DNA from: Ottelia alismoides | Lineage: Eukaryota; Streptophyta; Magnoliopsida; Alismatales; Hydrocharitaceae | NCBI GenBank assembly: GCA_037367405.1 | Contig: JAZKJV010008263.1 | Location: 186,001-250,000, forward strand | DNA: 64,000 nucleotides | Direction of reading: 5' to 3' | In this document: piece after piece, positions 22,201-33,699 of the stretch | How the letters are laid out: each line of letters begins with the position of its first letter | How positions within the stretch are numbered: position 1 is the stretch's first letter | The notes under the pieces: model-generated | Seen by the model: only the letters and a program-made list of their open reading frames with translations | Told to the model about the DNA's origin: nothing | Database searches by the model: none | Made by a program: the position numbers and the translations under genes

Positions 22201-22552
22201 TGCATGTATAGTTAGTCTGAAATAATTTGTTTTGTGATTATATGACTATGTGATTTTTTTAATTGATTCATTACTTAATATTTTAAGTATTTTTAAATTA
22301 TTTTGGATTCCTCATTATCAGATCTATTTAGGAAAATTTTAGTTTGGTAAATTATTAAGTTTTGATATTTATTAGAAGTAAATTACTTCAAATCAACTAT
22401 CTACACTTAAAAGTTCATAAATTAATTTATATTATTTGAAAATTATAAAAAATATAGTGTAATCTCAATTCATCATATTTAAGCTTTTGTTGAAGTTTCA
22501 TTAATTTTGCATATCATTTTTATGAAAAATTGTATAAAACCCAAAATACCAT
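19288..22552 (+). repeat. Left part of Gypsy LTR '0' (split by Element 2)
   Basis: It begins TGATGACTATGCGATTCATTA, resembling the LTR tip of Element 1. About 19676-19790 is clearly related to Element 1's U3 (reverse complement of 4310-4400). An ABRE-type inverted repeat follows at 20277-20309, then a C-rich presumed transcribed block (20450-21720), a run of 13 G (21736-21748) and an AT-rich tail. Element 2 interrupts at 22552. Short plus-strand frames (20352, 21076, 21240) have no recognisable domain. Confidence 0.65.
20277..20309. promoter_or_regulatory. ABRE/G-box hairpin in LTR 0
   Basis: Arms 20277-20291 and 20295-20309 match at 14 of 15 positions over a 3-nt loop; each contains ACACGTGG or its complement. 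This is the best preserved of the ABRE-type inverted repeats in the window. Confidence 0.6.
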
Positions 22553-22829
22553 TGAGAAATCTCGGATTTATATACTTTATTTATATTTATTATATCTATT
22601 AATAAAATCAACAAGAATCAATAACAAGTAGCATTAATTAATTAATTAATTGTGTATTGTTAGTAAACAACCCGAATTATTATATATATTAAATAACCTA
22701 CTATTGTTCTTATTATTTTATGTATTTATTATTTATTAAAAATCCAATAAAGTTATATTAATATTCAACCTAATAATTTAATATTATTTATAAATTAGAC
22801 AACAATAACAACAAAGCCTTTTCCCACAA

Positions 22830-23335
22830 TTAAGTAGGGTCGGTTACACGGATTCTTCGCCTCCATTCATATCTATCTTGGGTCAATCCCGAGCTTATAT
22901 CCACAAAACTGAGATCCCTTCGTATAGTCTTTTTCCAACACTTCTTGGGTCGTCCTCGCCCTCTCTTATCCGGCTTAACATCCCAACACTCGCATCTCCT
23001 AACTGGTGCATCAGCTGGTCTTCTTTGCAAATGTCCAAACCATCTTAAGAGGTTTTCTCGCATCTTATCCTCAATTGGAGCTACACCAACTTTCTTTCTG
23101 ATTGCATCATTGTGAATCCTATCTTTACATGTGTGTCCACACATCCACCTTAGCATTTTCGTTTCTTCTACATTCATTCTCTATACATGTCTATAGTTCA
23201 TAGGCCAACAATCAGATCCATAAAGCATAGCAGGTCTCACGGCTGCTTTGTAAAACTTTCCTTTAATTTTTAATGGAATTTTCTTATCACGGAGAACAAC
23301 AGAGGCTCCTCTCCACTTTAGGTAGATGAGGAGGG
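22830..23335 (-). pseudogene. LINE reverse transcriptase protein, C-terminal fragment
   Basis: A 115-residue frame (22830-23177) carries motifs widespread in plant LINE proteins: TKMLRWMCGH, KVGVAPIEDKMRENLLRWFGH, RGRGRPKKCW. The same reading continues upstream after a stop near 23180 (KIPLKIKGKFYKAAVRPAML, about 23215-23275). The catalytic RT palm is absent because of 5' truncation, so this is a dead fragment. Confidence 0.85.
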
Positions 23336-23368
23336 TTGCATGGACAACCAGCGTAAAATAATCAGAGA

Positions 23369-23420
23369 CAACTTCTTAAATAGCACCTTTTTTCTAAAGA
23401 AAATACTATTTAAGAAGTTG
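23369..23420. repeat. Strong hairpin inside the LINE insertion
   Basis: CAACTTCTTAAATAG (23369-23383) and CTATTTAAGAAGTTG (23406-23420) are perfect 15-bp inverted repeats; the 22-nt centre is itself partly complementary. It may be a small MITE-like unit or a fold-back formed during LINE 5' end joining. Confidence 0.65.
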
Positions 23421-25720
23421 CCTCGATAATTGGATCTTGTTCAATGGATTTAAGCAAACATTATTTATATATTAGAAATTCCCAAAAATACAAAAGAAAT
23501 AAAAGAAGTATATTTTATATTATAAATACTTATAAAAATAATTCTATGTAAATATGATATGATCTCACTTTGAGTTCTACACAAAAGTTGTAGATCTCAT
23601 TGAGATGTACAACTTTCATGTTTATCAATCTTCTTAATTAGTCTGGAAAATGATTATTTTTATTTTACATTATTTATTCATGTTTCTCTAAATTTTATTT
23701 GAGCCACGTGCCTCACTCTCAACAAGCCACGTAGCCGGCCTTTTTATCTCACCTGTATTCATCCAGAGTGGTCTGATCTCCGATGATCAGATGATCTAGA
23801 TTATTCCTCCCGTATCCAAACCTTAACCATCTATCAAATGATTAGATAGTCACTCCCTCATCCCCAACCTCCTACCTCAATCTCATGGGGTTGCGAACCA
23901 TGCTCCAACCGCCACCTTCGCAGATTTCTCCTTCTGTCATCATCCGACTTCCCAACAAATCACCATACCCATTTCTTCTCCAACCATACAACAACTTCGT
24001 GAACCACCCCATAACCTCAATTCCACAAGATTGTAAAAGTTACGTGTGATTGAAACCTAGCAAAAATTTCCTAGAACTTTCACCTCCGACCTTCATATAC
24101 TCCATCCCCGCCACTTGAGGCGGTTGTCCACCCTTGAACAAAGAAACCCCTAGCCATCTTTTCCTCTCTGCGACAGGGAGAAGGATGATTTATTGATCAA
24201 TAATGGAGGTTCTCTTATGATGTGACCAATGTTCGGAACTACCATGTCATGGTCGCGAGATGATCTTTCGAGATTTGTCATCGGTTGAGGAGATTAAGAG
24301 AAAATACTTGAGGCATGTGAATCCTCAATCCCAAGCCCATCGCCCATTTGCAACATTATTTAAGCTTCAGAGCTGTTCGGTTTTGTTTTAAATTACTTTT
24401 CTTTAATTTTTCATATCATGTACAATCACATTCACCTGAATTGCACGTATCCCTGACCTCCACTGTGGATCTGAGATCTACGCGGGAGGTTCTGATCACC
24501 CTCTCCCCTTCTCCAGAACCCCATCCACCTCATCCCCTTCCTCCTCCTTGAAGGAGGAGGAACCCATCCGCTCCCTCTCCAGTACCTCCACGAACCCCCT
24601 TTCACTTCACTTTATTCACAAACGCACACACATGCCATCTATTTATCTTCTAAACCTTTGCTGGTGAAGATATCCTTAATTGCCAGAGTATCCAAGTGTG
24701 TTCCATTCTCAAGAATCTTTATCGAATTCTGAGAGGTGATCAGCCATTCCAGATGTCTTTAACATTTGTTCTCCTCACTAGAAACTTCACGAGGTTATTG
24801 CGAAATTTCCTAGATCTTACTTAGACAGGAGGAACGAGGATGAGATCTGCAAGACTCGTAAGAGTCTAACATCCTCCATCGTGCAATAAGGAAGTAGGAT
24901 AAACCTCCGTATTATAGTTTTCATCGGATTGGTTCCAATCGGGATCGATCCCTGGGCTAGAGAGCTGCCACGTCGCCTTCTACCGAGATAGGAGCCTTGT
25001 GTGAGAAAAGCCAAGTGACGAAGCGTGGAGGTAAATCTTGTGTCCTCCAAACCTGTAGCCGACTCGAGCAAAGGTCCAAGCGTTGTGTGCATACGTCGCG
25101 TGTGACTTGCTTGGGCTATTTATATCCACTTACCCCTAGTTTGTTAGATTTGCAAAGTTGACTCCGTATAAGGGGTCAACAATAAATTGAATGGTCGCTT
25201 TTTAATATTTGCATTTCATTCACTATAAGGACCCGTTCGTAATATTTTTTGTTTTTATTATAGTCATGCCCATGGACTCAATGTTGAGTAACTTAAGTAT
25301 ATGATGTCTAATTGATGTGATTTCAATTCCAATATAAAGCTCTCATCATTATCTTTGTGATAGAACACTTATTTATCTTATTTGATATTTAATTGTATTT
25401 CAATTACCATATATGACTTAGATTCTACTCTTCATATTAAATGAATTTGATCTTTTTATATAATCATCATTTAGATCTTGATGTTTATTGTAGATATTGT
25501 GCATGTAATTTAAGGGAATAAATTATGTACTTACATCTATATTTCTATTTATTATCATTATATTCATAATTAACTTACTTAAAACCCAAATCAAAATGCA
25601 TGCACGTTCATATCATTTTGAATTACATTGTGTTTATTTAACCTAGATAATTTACCAATCACTTAATATTGATATTGATGATTAATTAATTGTATTAATA
25701 GCTTGTTTCCTTGTATTCGA

Positions 25721-25737
25721 CACTGGAATTACCCAGG
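25721..25737 (+). other. LTR end stem-loop of Element 2
   Basis: CTGG (25723-25726) pairs with CCAG (25733-25736) after TATTCGAC, in the position of the stem-loops of LTRs X, Y and Elements 1 and 4. The stem is only 4 bp here. Confidence 0.4.
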
Positions 25738-25852
25738 TATAAATTTAAGATGAGAAATCTTCACAAAGATGGTCTCTCAGATTTGAGTGATAGTTGATTG
25801 GCTCGTTCTACAATGAGAGCTTATTAAATTGGCAAATTAGCACTTCATGACA

Positions 25853-25870
25853 TGGTGCCATTACTGGGAA
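25853..25870 (+). other. Primer binding site (tRNA-Asp) of Element 2
   Basis: TGGTGCCATTACTGGGAA lies 2 nt after the 5' LTR. It differs from the perfect tRNA-Asp complement at five positions, all C-to-T or G-to-A, as expected from deamination of methylated cytosines. The site confirms plus orientation. Confidence 0.8.
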
Positions 25871-28800
25871 CACAGCTTCATTAATATAATTATTTAATTT
25901 TAATATTTTTGTTAAGGTGAGTAATATCTAATATAGGTCACGTAGTGTTGTAGTGGATTGATGTATTTTCGTTTTATTTTCTTCTTGATAGTTTTTGATA
26001 TATTTAACCATATCTCTTCTATGGAAGTGCCCATGGATTCGAGATGACTTGGAGAGATACAGAAGCTGGAGCTCTTAATGTAGGATTTCAAGATGAGAGG
26101 AGCCGCAGAAGATGATTCAAGAATTTAAAATTTTTAAAGATTATTTCTTTCTATATTATGTTGTATATTATTGTAGTCTTTTTGTGGACTTGGACATTAT
26201 CATTTTGTTTGTTGAGTCTGTTTCACCCTTGTTCCGTGGGACTCAACTTGAGTGCTCGACTTAGGTTGTGATTGAACCGTAAGTTAAAATACGCTAACTC
26301 CATCTCAATATATTCACACATCTCCTAAGATTCATGAGACACACTTAAGCTATGTTTTACTTATATAAACTTAACCAAATTCTATTCTGCTATTAGAACT
26401 TACGCTTAGGATGTGACTTTTTACCGACTTGCATGCACTTAAATAATAATTTTTACTCAGTCTTACGAGTGCATGGAGAGAGCTGAGATAAGTGTATGTA
26501 GTTCTGAATATTAGCATGCATCATGCCTTCTTGTATGCATTGACTTTTCTCGAATCCTACCTTGATTTATAACATAGTATTTTTCAAAGGAAACAAGACT
26601 GGTCGGTAGATGATGATTTACGTGCTCATATAATTAATCAATGATAACCTAATTTCTAAAATTGGGACTGTTAAATGCAAGTTGCCCTAATTAAAATGGA
26701 GCTAAATTTCACCTTGTATTGGGAGAGCAAACCCCATGTTATTCATAGTCTTCTTATTCAAAGGTGAGGACACGTCCTTAGGCTAGTGCACTAATCCTAT
26801 TTATGTCTATTCATAATGAACTCAATTCTGTTGGATAATAACCAATGAAAGAGACAAAAAAAGTTGAGCATTGATTTTGGTTTTCTTGTGTGTGTTGGTT
26901 AAACTATTGGGTTTGCTTGTAATTGGTTTTGATTCATCAATCCTCCATAAAATCCTAGAGCTCCATTTCACATCTCCTCATATACATCATCCACTAAGAT
27001 TTGACTAACCTAGTTATGACTTGGTTCCCTCACCTTTAGTTCTACATTCTTATATTTAGTCTACCTTTGAGCCTAATTATTGGGCGAGACATATTGTCTC
27101 TGATTGTTCACCTCAAGTGCCTTATTTTCATATCATATCTCTTTAGTTTAGCTATTTTTCAGCTTAAGTATAGGGGAACTGTGTCCTTGTATTTCACTAA
27201 CCTATTCTTCATTCACTCATTCATACACCCTATATTATTTATTTTGTTCTTGTATATCTCCCCATATTTGGTATGAGGTATGGCTTCATATCATTTGTAC
27301 CATGACAACATAGAAACAACTCATTATAAGGGGGTATATCGCATATATTTCATATATACTTTAACCGAAGCTCATACTTTAAAATTTCTTCAAATTTTTT
27401 GGGCAACGAATATTTTATTGGAGCTGATATTTGTAAAAAATGATTTAAAAAATGGTTTTATTTACCTATTCTGATGTGGTTTCAAAAATGTTTTAATGGT
27501 TTGTAAAAATAAGGTTTTACTTGATTTAGAAAAATCATTTGTAAAATATTTTGGAAAACCTACATCTATGTGACATTGTCTTGAAAAATGTTTTACTTAG
27601 GTTTGAACAATAGGGTTATATTTGTTCTAAAAATATTTGTAAAAAAGTTGAAAAATCTATAATTATGTGACTCGATTTTTAAAAAGTTTTCAACCTGTTT
27701 TAAAATTTAAGGGTATAAATTGAGATTAACTAAATGTTTTCAAAATACAATTCATTTTATGATCTAATTTAAAAATAAAATAAAATAAAAGGAGAATTAA
27801 AATCAATAAAAAATTTATTGATTCATTGGTGTTTTCCTAACACTTTAACTTGGCACTCTGTTCTTGTTGAGATCTTTAACACTTAGTCTTAGACTTAATA
27901 ATTCAAACCTCCCAACTTAGAAAGATTTGTGTGCTATATTGCATGCTTAATCACTTTCTTAAATAATATGGCCAACGCTCACTTGCTTTTCAGCATTTAT
28001 CATTAAGATGATTTGAGGGTTCACTTGAGGAACTATGATTCGCGATTCAAGTTTGGAGCCTGATTTTATGATGCCCAATGATGTGATAAAATTAAGAAAT
28101 GCTTCATGAAACTTGAGTGTCATAATCTTAGTCAGTATGGGACATGGTTCTCATATTAATCTCCTGATTTAAACCTAGGTGCCAGGGTGTGTTGACATTA
28201 AATTAAATTGTAGACAAGTATGCCCCAATCCTTGGTAAATGTAGCAGATCTAGCCAAAAAAAAGAGAAATAAAAATGAAAAGTAAAGATCCATCATTACC
28301 AAAGTTACAATCATATAATCTTCCACCAAAGGCGAGCTCTCCCAACCTTTTAAGTATCCATTTGGACCAAATTTTACCTCAAAAAGGGTTGTGAATCGTA
28401 TAATGATACAAGTATGGGTGTAGAAGGTATCTTAGATACTCAAAAGAGACACACCCCAATGCATTCCCAAGAAAATAAGTATAGATGATTCAACTTCATT
28501 TGATGGACGCACTGATTAACAACAAAAATATATATTGTGTTGAGTTAACAAGGCACTTGAGAGAAACCTTTCCCAAATGAGGGGGGGGGGAGAAGAAAGT
28601 GACTCTATCCTATGACCTCCATTATCTAACCTACCCTCTACACTTTGAATTCTGATAAACTAAAGAGACAGTAGATTGAAGCAAGACTATATTTAATCCT
28701 GAGTGTTGAGGATTAAAGTCCTTAGGAGAATCTCTTGTATTGGAACTTTAGGTGACATCATGAATGTAGTCAACACATTAAGTCATATATCTTTTATATG

Positions 28801-29009
28801 TATACATTGATAGTCTAACTACCGGAGGAGTCAAATTCCTTTTAATTAATACATGGTTCATTTTGGTGTCTTAGGATCTCTAAAATCAAGTGTGCTTGGT
28901 TAACTGGATTAATCAAGCCTTGTCATTCCACATGCACATGTCAGAGAATTCACTAATTAATCTAAATATCTAACTAATTCTTTATTTATTAGCTCAAGGA
29001 CAAAATGAG
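25871..29009 (+). other. Element 2 internal region without coding capacity
   Basis: No frame with retrotransposon domains is present; frames at 27067 and 27280 have no recognisable motif. Leader-type blocks AAAATTGGGACTG (26659-26671) and GGGAGAGCAAACCCC (26720-26734) match Element 1's leader, with about 60 nt between them in both. From about 27160, CTTAAGTATAGGGGAA and a following AT-rich stretch resemble Element 1's region beyond pol. The gag-pol stretch appears missing between about 26.8 and 27.1 kb. A run of 10 G lies at 28581-28590. Confidence 0.75.
27163..27177 (+). other. Upstream polypurine-tract-like copy in Element 2
   Basis: CTTAAGTATAGGGGA matches the repeated purine core of Elements 1 and 4, about 1.85 kb before the 3' LTR. 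In Element 1 the first such copy is about 1.55 kb from its LTR, so the layout is kept. Confidence 0.55.
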
Positions 29010-29025
29010 CTTAAGTATTAGGGGG
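29010..29025 (+). other. Polypurine tract of Element 2
   Basis: CTTAAGTATTAGGGGG is directly followed by the 3' LTR start TGATAAATCC, the plus-strand priming site. Confidence 0.85.
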
Positions 29026-31636
29026 TGATAAATCCCATATTTATCTACTATATTTATATTTATTATCAATCTCACTTAAGAAAATCAACAAGATTCAATA
29101 ATAAGTAACAATAATTAACTAATTTTATGGTGAATAAATAAACCTAATTATATCAAATAACCTATTATTATGCCTATTGTTTTATGTGTTTATTATTTAT
29201 TAAAAATCAACTAAAAATTAGATTAATATTGCACCTAATTAATTTAACATTATTCACAAATTATAAAAATCCTAAAAAATAAAAAAAATAACAAAAAAAT
29301 GGTACTAGGTAAATATAATGTAACCTCACTTTGAGTTCACCATGAAAGTTGTAGATCTTATTAAGATGTACAACTTTCATGTTTATTAATTTTCCTAGTT
29401 CGTCCTCAAACTAATTTCTTTTTATTTTACATTATCTACTCCTATTTCTATAAATTATGATTGGGCCACATGACTCACTCTAAACGAGCCATGTAGCTGG
29501 CCTTTTTAACACATTCAACTTCATTCAGAGCCGTCTGATCTTCGATGATAAGATGATCCAGATCTTTCCTCCAGCTTCTAAACCTCAATTATCTGTCAAA
29601 TGATTAGATGGTCACGCCCTCGTCCCCAACATCCCACCTCAGTCACTTGGAGTTGCTAACCATGTTCTAACCACCACCGTCATAGATTTTTCCTTCTGTC
29701 ATCAGCCAACTTGGCAACTAACCACCATCACCAATTTCTTCTCCAACCATACAACAACTTAGCCATCCACCATATAACCCCATAACCACCATTCCAGTAG
29801 ATTATAGGAGTTACGAGCAGTTGAAACTTAGTGAAAACCACCTAGAACTTTCACCAACAACCTTCATATACTCCATCGCTTCCACTTGAGGTGATTTCAC
29901 ACCTTTGAACAAAGAAACCCTAGTCATCTCTTACTCTCTGTGATGGGAGAAAGAGGATTGATCAAGCATAATGGAAGTTTGCTTCTGGTGTGACCCATGG
30001 CCAGAGTTGACATATCACGACTGTGAGGTGGCCATTCGAGCTTTCTCCACCGACTGAGGAGATTAAGTGACGATCTTGATGCCCATGGAGCCTCAAGCCA
30101 AGACGATCTCCCATTATCTACCTTCTTCAAGCTTCATAGTAGTTAGGTTTTATTTTAATTTAGTTTTTCATTAATTATTCATATTATGTACAGTTACCTT
30201 CACCTTAATTGCACCTTTCACTGACCTCCACCGTGGATCTGGGATCCATGGATCTGGGATTCGTGTGAGAGGTTCCGATCACCCTCTCCCCTTCTCCAGA
30301 ACCCCCATCGCCTCACCCCCTTTCCTTCTCTTTCTAGGTGGGGGAACCCATCAGGGCTCCCTCTCTAGCACCTCCACGAGCCCCCATTTCACTTCACTGT
30401 ATTCACAAATTCATGCACACACAATCTATTTGTCTTCTAACCCTTTGCATGGGAAGAGATCCTCTACGGAACTTTCACCCATTCTCCATTCTTAAGAAAC
30501 TTCACTGGATTGTAAGCGGTGGTCAACCCTTCTAGATGTCTTCAACGTTCCTTCTCCTCACAGGAAGATTCATGAGGTTTTTGCAAAATTTCCAAGATCT
30601 TTACATAGGGAGGAGGAGCGAGGATGTGCTCTGCAAGACTAGTCAGAGTCCAACCTTCTCCGTGGTGTAAGGAGGAAGGAGGGGAAACCCCTATGTTACA
30701 GTTGTCGTCGGACTGGTACCAATTGGGTTTGATCCTAGGGCTGTAGAGCTGCCACATAGCCCTTTGTTTAGACAAGAGCCTCATTTTAGCCGATCCAAGT
30801 GACAATGTGTGGAGTTGCACCAAGTGTCCTCCAAACTTGTAGATGACTCAAGCCATGGTCAAATCCTTGCGTGCATGCCTCGTGCATGAGGTACTTAGGC
30901 TATTTATAGCAACACACCCTGATTTGTCAGAATTGCAATGTTGACCCTACATAGGGGGTCAACAATAAATTGAATGTCCAGTTTTTAATATTTACATTTT
31001 ACTACCGACAAGGGCATGTTCATAGTGTTTTGTTTATCTTTTTATTACAGTTATGTCACTAGATTCAATGTTGAATAAATTGAGCATATGATGTCCAATT
31101 GATGTGATTTCAATTCCAATATGAAGCTCGATTCATTATATTTGTGATGGAACACTTATTTCTCGAATTTGATATTTAATTTGTATTTAAATTATTAAGG
31201 ACAACTTAGTTGCTACTCTTCATATTAAATGAATTTTAGCTTCTGAACTAATCATCATTTAGTCCTTGATATTTGTTCTATATATTTCTCAAGTCTTTCA
31301 TGTAATTTAAGGGCATAAATTATGTACTTCCATGTATGTGCCTATTTATTTTCTTGATGTTCATTTTTGTAATTAATTAACTTGCATAAAAACCAAATCA
31401 AAATACATGCACATTCATATTGTTTTGCAACGCATTGTGTTTCTTTGACCTAGATAATTTATCAATCACTTAATATTGATATTGATGATTAATTAATTAT
31501 ATTGATAGTTCATGTCATTGTGTTTGACCCTGAACTTACCTGTGTATAAATTAGATTTTCTCTCAGTTCTAAGTGATTGTTGATTGGCACATGCTACAAC
31601 GAGAGCATGTCATATTGGTCAACTACCACTTTATCA
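29026..31636 (+). repeat. Element 2 3' LTR
   Basis: It starts TGATAAATCC and ends ACTTTATCA, giving TGATAAA/TTTATCA terminal inverted repeats. It aligns with the 5' LTR with many substitutions. A short tandem duplication of GGATCTGGGAT (about 30234-30260) is absent from the 5' LTR. Frames at 29924, 30265 and 30542 are not supported as genes. Confidence 0.9.
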
Positions 31637-31641
31637 ACCAT

Positions 31642-32073
31642 CTATTTCTCATGCATGCATTTCATGTCCTAATATTACACAAATGCTTTCTAATTTCGTC
31701 ATGGTATAAATAATAGAGGAAAATTTACTTTTTGTGTTTTTGATTTAATTTGCATATTAAATGAGATTTTCTATTGTTGTCTAATTTAAGTATAAAAATT
31801 GACATCCTACCTAACATATCATTTATATCTACATAAAAATACCAAAAAGTACGTCCCTCGAAAATCTAACATTTGATCATCTAAAAATTGACCTAAGGAG
31901 ATAGTAGCCTCCCTGAGTTCAACATTAGGCTTGATCAAGTAAAATAATATTGACCGCTCGTAGTTGAATTGAAAAATTATTGAGTGGTCATTTTCATTAA
32001 TTTGTGATTGCTCGCCTGCGATGAACATTGGTTTATTCGAATAAATTAACATAGGTCAATTTGCACATCATCA
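31642..32073 (+). repeat. Right part of Gypsy LTR '0'
   Basis: It resumes after Element 2's duplicated ACCAT. It carries AGCCTCCCTGAGTTCAAC (31908-31925), the LTR-end block, here followed by the palindrome CTTGATCAAG, and ends near CACATCATCA (32073). No primer site follows. Confidence 0.55.
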
Positions 32074-33679
32074 CATTTTTCTATTCCTCTCCTCTCCATC
32101 ATCTTCTCCACTTCAGTCCTTCTAACCACTTGCATAGGGAGTTAGACCCATTCAAGGCCGAGGTCCCTCACCACCGAGAGCTCCCATTTCATCTCATATC
32201 CTTACATGAGCAACCCACAATCCTTCAGGTATACGCACTAACCCCTATAATTTGCACAATAGTTGATTGATCGGAAAATGGAAGGAGGGCTGATCTCGAT
32301 CTTCTTCTCTAACAAACCTCCACTGTTGTACCACTATGGACATTTTCGGTCACCGTATAGCTCTCTCCTCCTTCACCGACACTCAGGACTCTTCAACGCT
32401 CAACATAGGAGGAAGAGAAGCATCGAGGAGGGCGCTGGAACTCACTAGAGCTCTGCTTCTCTGCCACCTTGCACGGAGGAGGGGGACGAGCTCGACGAGT
32501 AGTTTCCTTTGGATTGGATTCATCTAATATGATCCAACGGCTGAGATTAGTTCCCAAATCTAGTGCCAAAGCATTGCTTTGCTCCTTAGGATCGAGCATC
32601 TAAACTAACAAACAAAGCACCTAAGTGCCAAATGTAAACCGAGCCTAGCCCCCATGTGAGGCTGTGCACGTGATTGAGGAACATTTTGCGGACCCTGGAC
32701 TGCATTTTGGAGATATTACAAATTACACCTCTTACCCTGCGTACCCAACACATGCTGTTTCATTATATTTTCATTTATACCCATGTGCTTTTCTAATTTA
32801 CAATATGCCCTAGAGACGTTTATATATTACATTTCAATCTTTTTTGGATCTTTTTGTTATATTCTCTTATGTTTTTCTTACAAATAGACCCATGAATTTG
32901 ATGTTTAATATCTAGAACACCATAAATCCAAAGTTATTGAAATTGGTCTTGTTTGAAATCTCATGTGATTATCTTTCATAGATTGTAGTTAAATCCATGG
33001 TGTCACTTGTCTTAGTTGAATTGAAGTTTGGAGAGGTTTACTATTTTTAAGCTTTATTATTTGTCTCACAAGTGCATCATTAATCGACTTCATGCATCCA
33101 TTGAAACCCTGATTTGTTGGTAATTGATGATATAATAAGAAACTTTATTTTAACTATGATGATAAAAATTTGATGATTGCATTGTGAATTAGGGTGCTTA
33201 GATGGATTTGAAATGAAAGTTGATTCCATTAAATGATTCATTGATGACTTAGGCCAATAAATACTAGACAACTGATGACGTGCTTGGACCCTGGAATGAT
33301 AGATAAACTTCACTTATAAATCATCAAATCAGGAGCTTCATTTGTGATTGTTTGTATGTTTAGTGTCTTGTTTTGTTATTTGAATTGGTATTCATTTTGT
33401 ATCACGTAACTCAATTGCATTAGAAATCCATAAAAACCATGCATCCATTGTGTTGTGTTTTGCATACTTAACCTAGATAGTCCTCAAAGTAACATATCAT
33501 ATATTTTATAAGCTATTTAGATAAGCTAATTGGTAGTGCCCATGTGTTCAATCCTGAACTTATATTGGAAAATTAAATCAAGCCACTCCTCATGAAGATT
33601 CTCTCTCAATTTTTGATTGACCTGTGTTTGGTCGTACTACAACTTGACCATATTAACTTAGCTACTTTACATATCATCA
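32074..33679 (+). repeat. Element 3 5' LTR (3' part)
   Basis: The segment ends ATATCATCA, 2 nt before a primer site, and its last 300 bp resemble the end of Element 2's LTR (GCATACTTAACCTAGATAG near 33461, a TTCAATCCTGAAC block near 33549). The left boundary is unclear; the U3 tip is missing or lies left of LTR 0. The small frames are not coding. Confidence 0.6.
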
Positions 33680-33681
33680 CA

Positions 33682-33699
33682 CGGTGTTGTTTTCAGGGG
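33682..33699 (+). other. Decayed primer binding site (tRNA-Asp) of Element 3
   Basis: CGGTGTTGTTTTCAGGGG sits where the site belongs, 2 nt after the LTR. It differs from the tRNA-Asp complement at about seven positions, mostly C-to-T or G-to-A. Confidence 0.6.

Larger units (their letters stand above)
22800..23457 (-). mobile_element. 5'-truncated LINE insertion
   Basis: A 658-bp minus-strand insertion in Element 2's 5' LTR. Its 3' end is a (TTG)n-like tail (22800-22818) as in plant LINEs, and 22781-22799 is repeated at 23458-23476 with 17 of 19 matches, the target duplication. It encodes the C-terminal end of a LINE reverse transcriptase protein. The 5' end of the insert (23340-23457) does not look like LINE sequence and holds a strong hairpin. 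Confidence 0.85.
22553..25850 (+). repeat. Element 2 5' LTR, interrupted by a LINE
   Basis: It starts TGAGAAATC and ends just before the primer site. It aligns along its length with 29026-31636, for instance the GTTGTAGATCT/GTACAACTTTCATG block at 23587 and 29346. LINE sequence 22800-23457 is inserted with a 19-bp duplication. The frame at 24817-25092 is not coding. Confidence 0.85.
22553..31636 (+). mobile_element. Element 2: non-autonomous Athila-type LTR element without gag-pol
   Basis: 5' LTR 22553-25850, tRNA-Asp primer site 25853-25870, internal region 25871-29009, polypurine tract 29010-29025, 3' LTR 29026-31636. Flanking 5-bp duplications ACCAT at 22548-22552 and 31637-31641 are exact. 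Without the LINE and its duplication the 5' LTR is about 2.62 kb, against 2.61 kb for the 3' LTR. The 3.1-kb interior has no recognisable gag or pol remnant, but blocks of leader and 3' noncoding DNA match Element 1. It therefore resembles a LARD-like internal-deletion derivative that would depend on enzymes made by a relative. The strong LTR divergence makes it old. Confidence 0.88.

Noticed and set aside
22799..22818. ACAACAATAACAAC run as an independent microsatellite
   Set aside because: It is the 3' tail of the minus-strand LINE, next to its target duplication.
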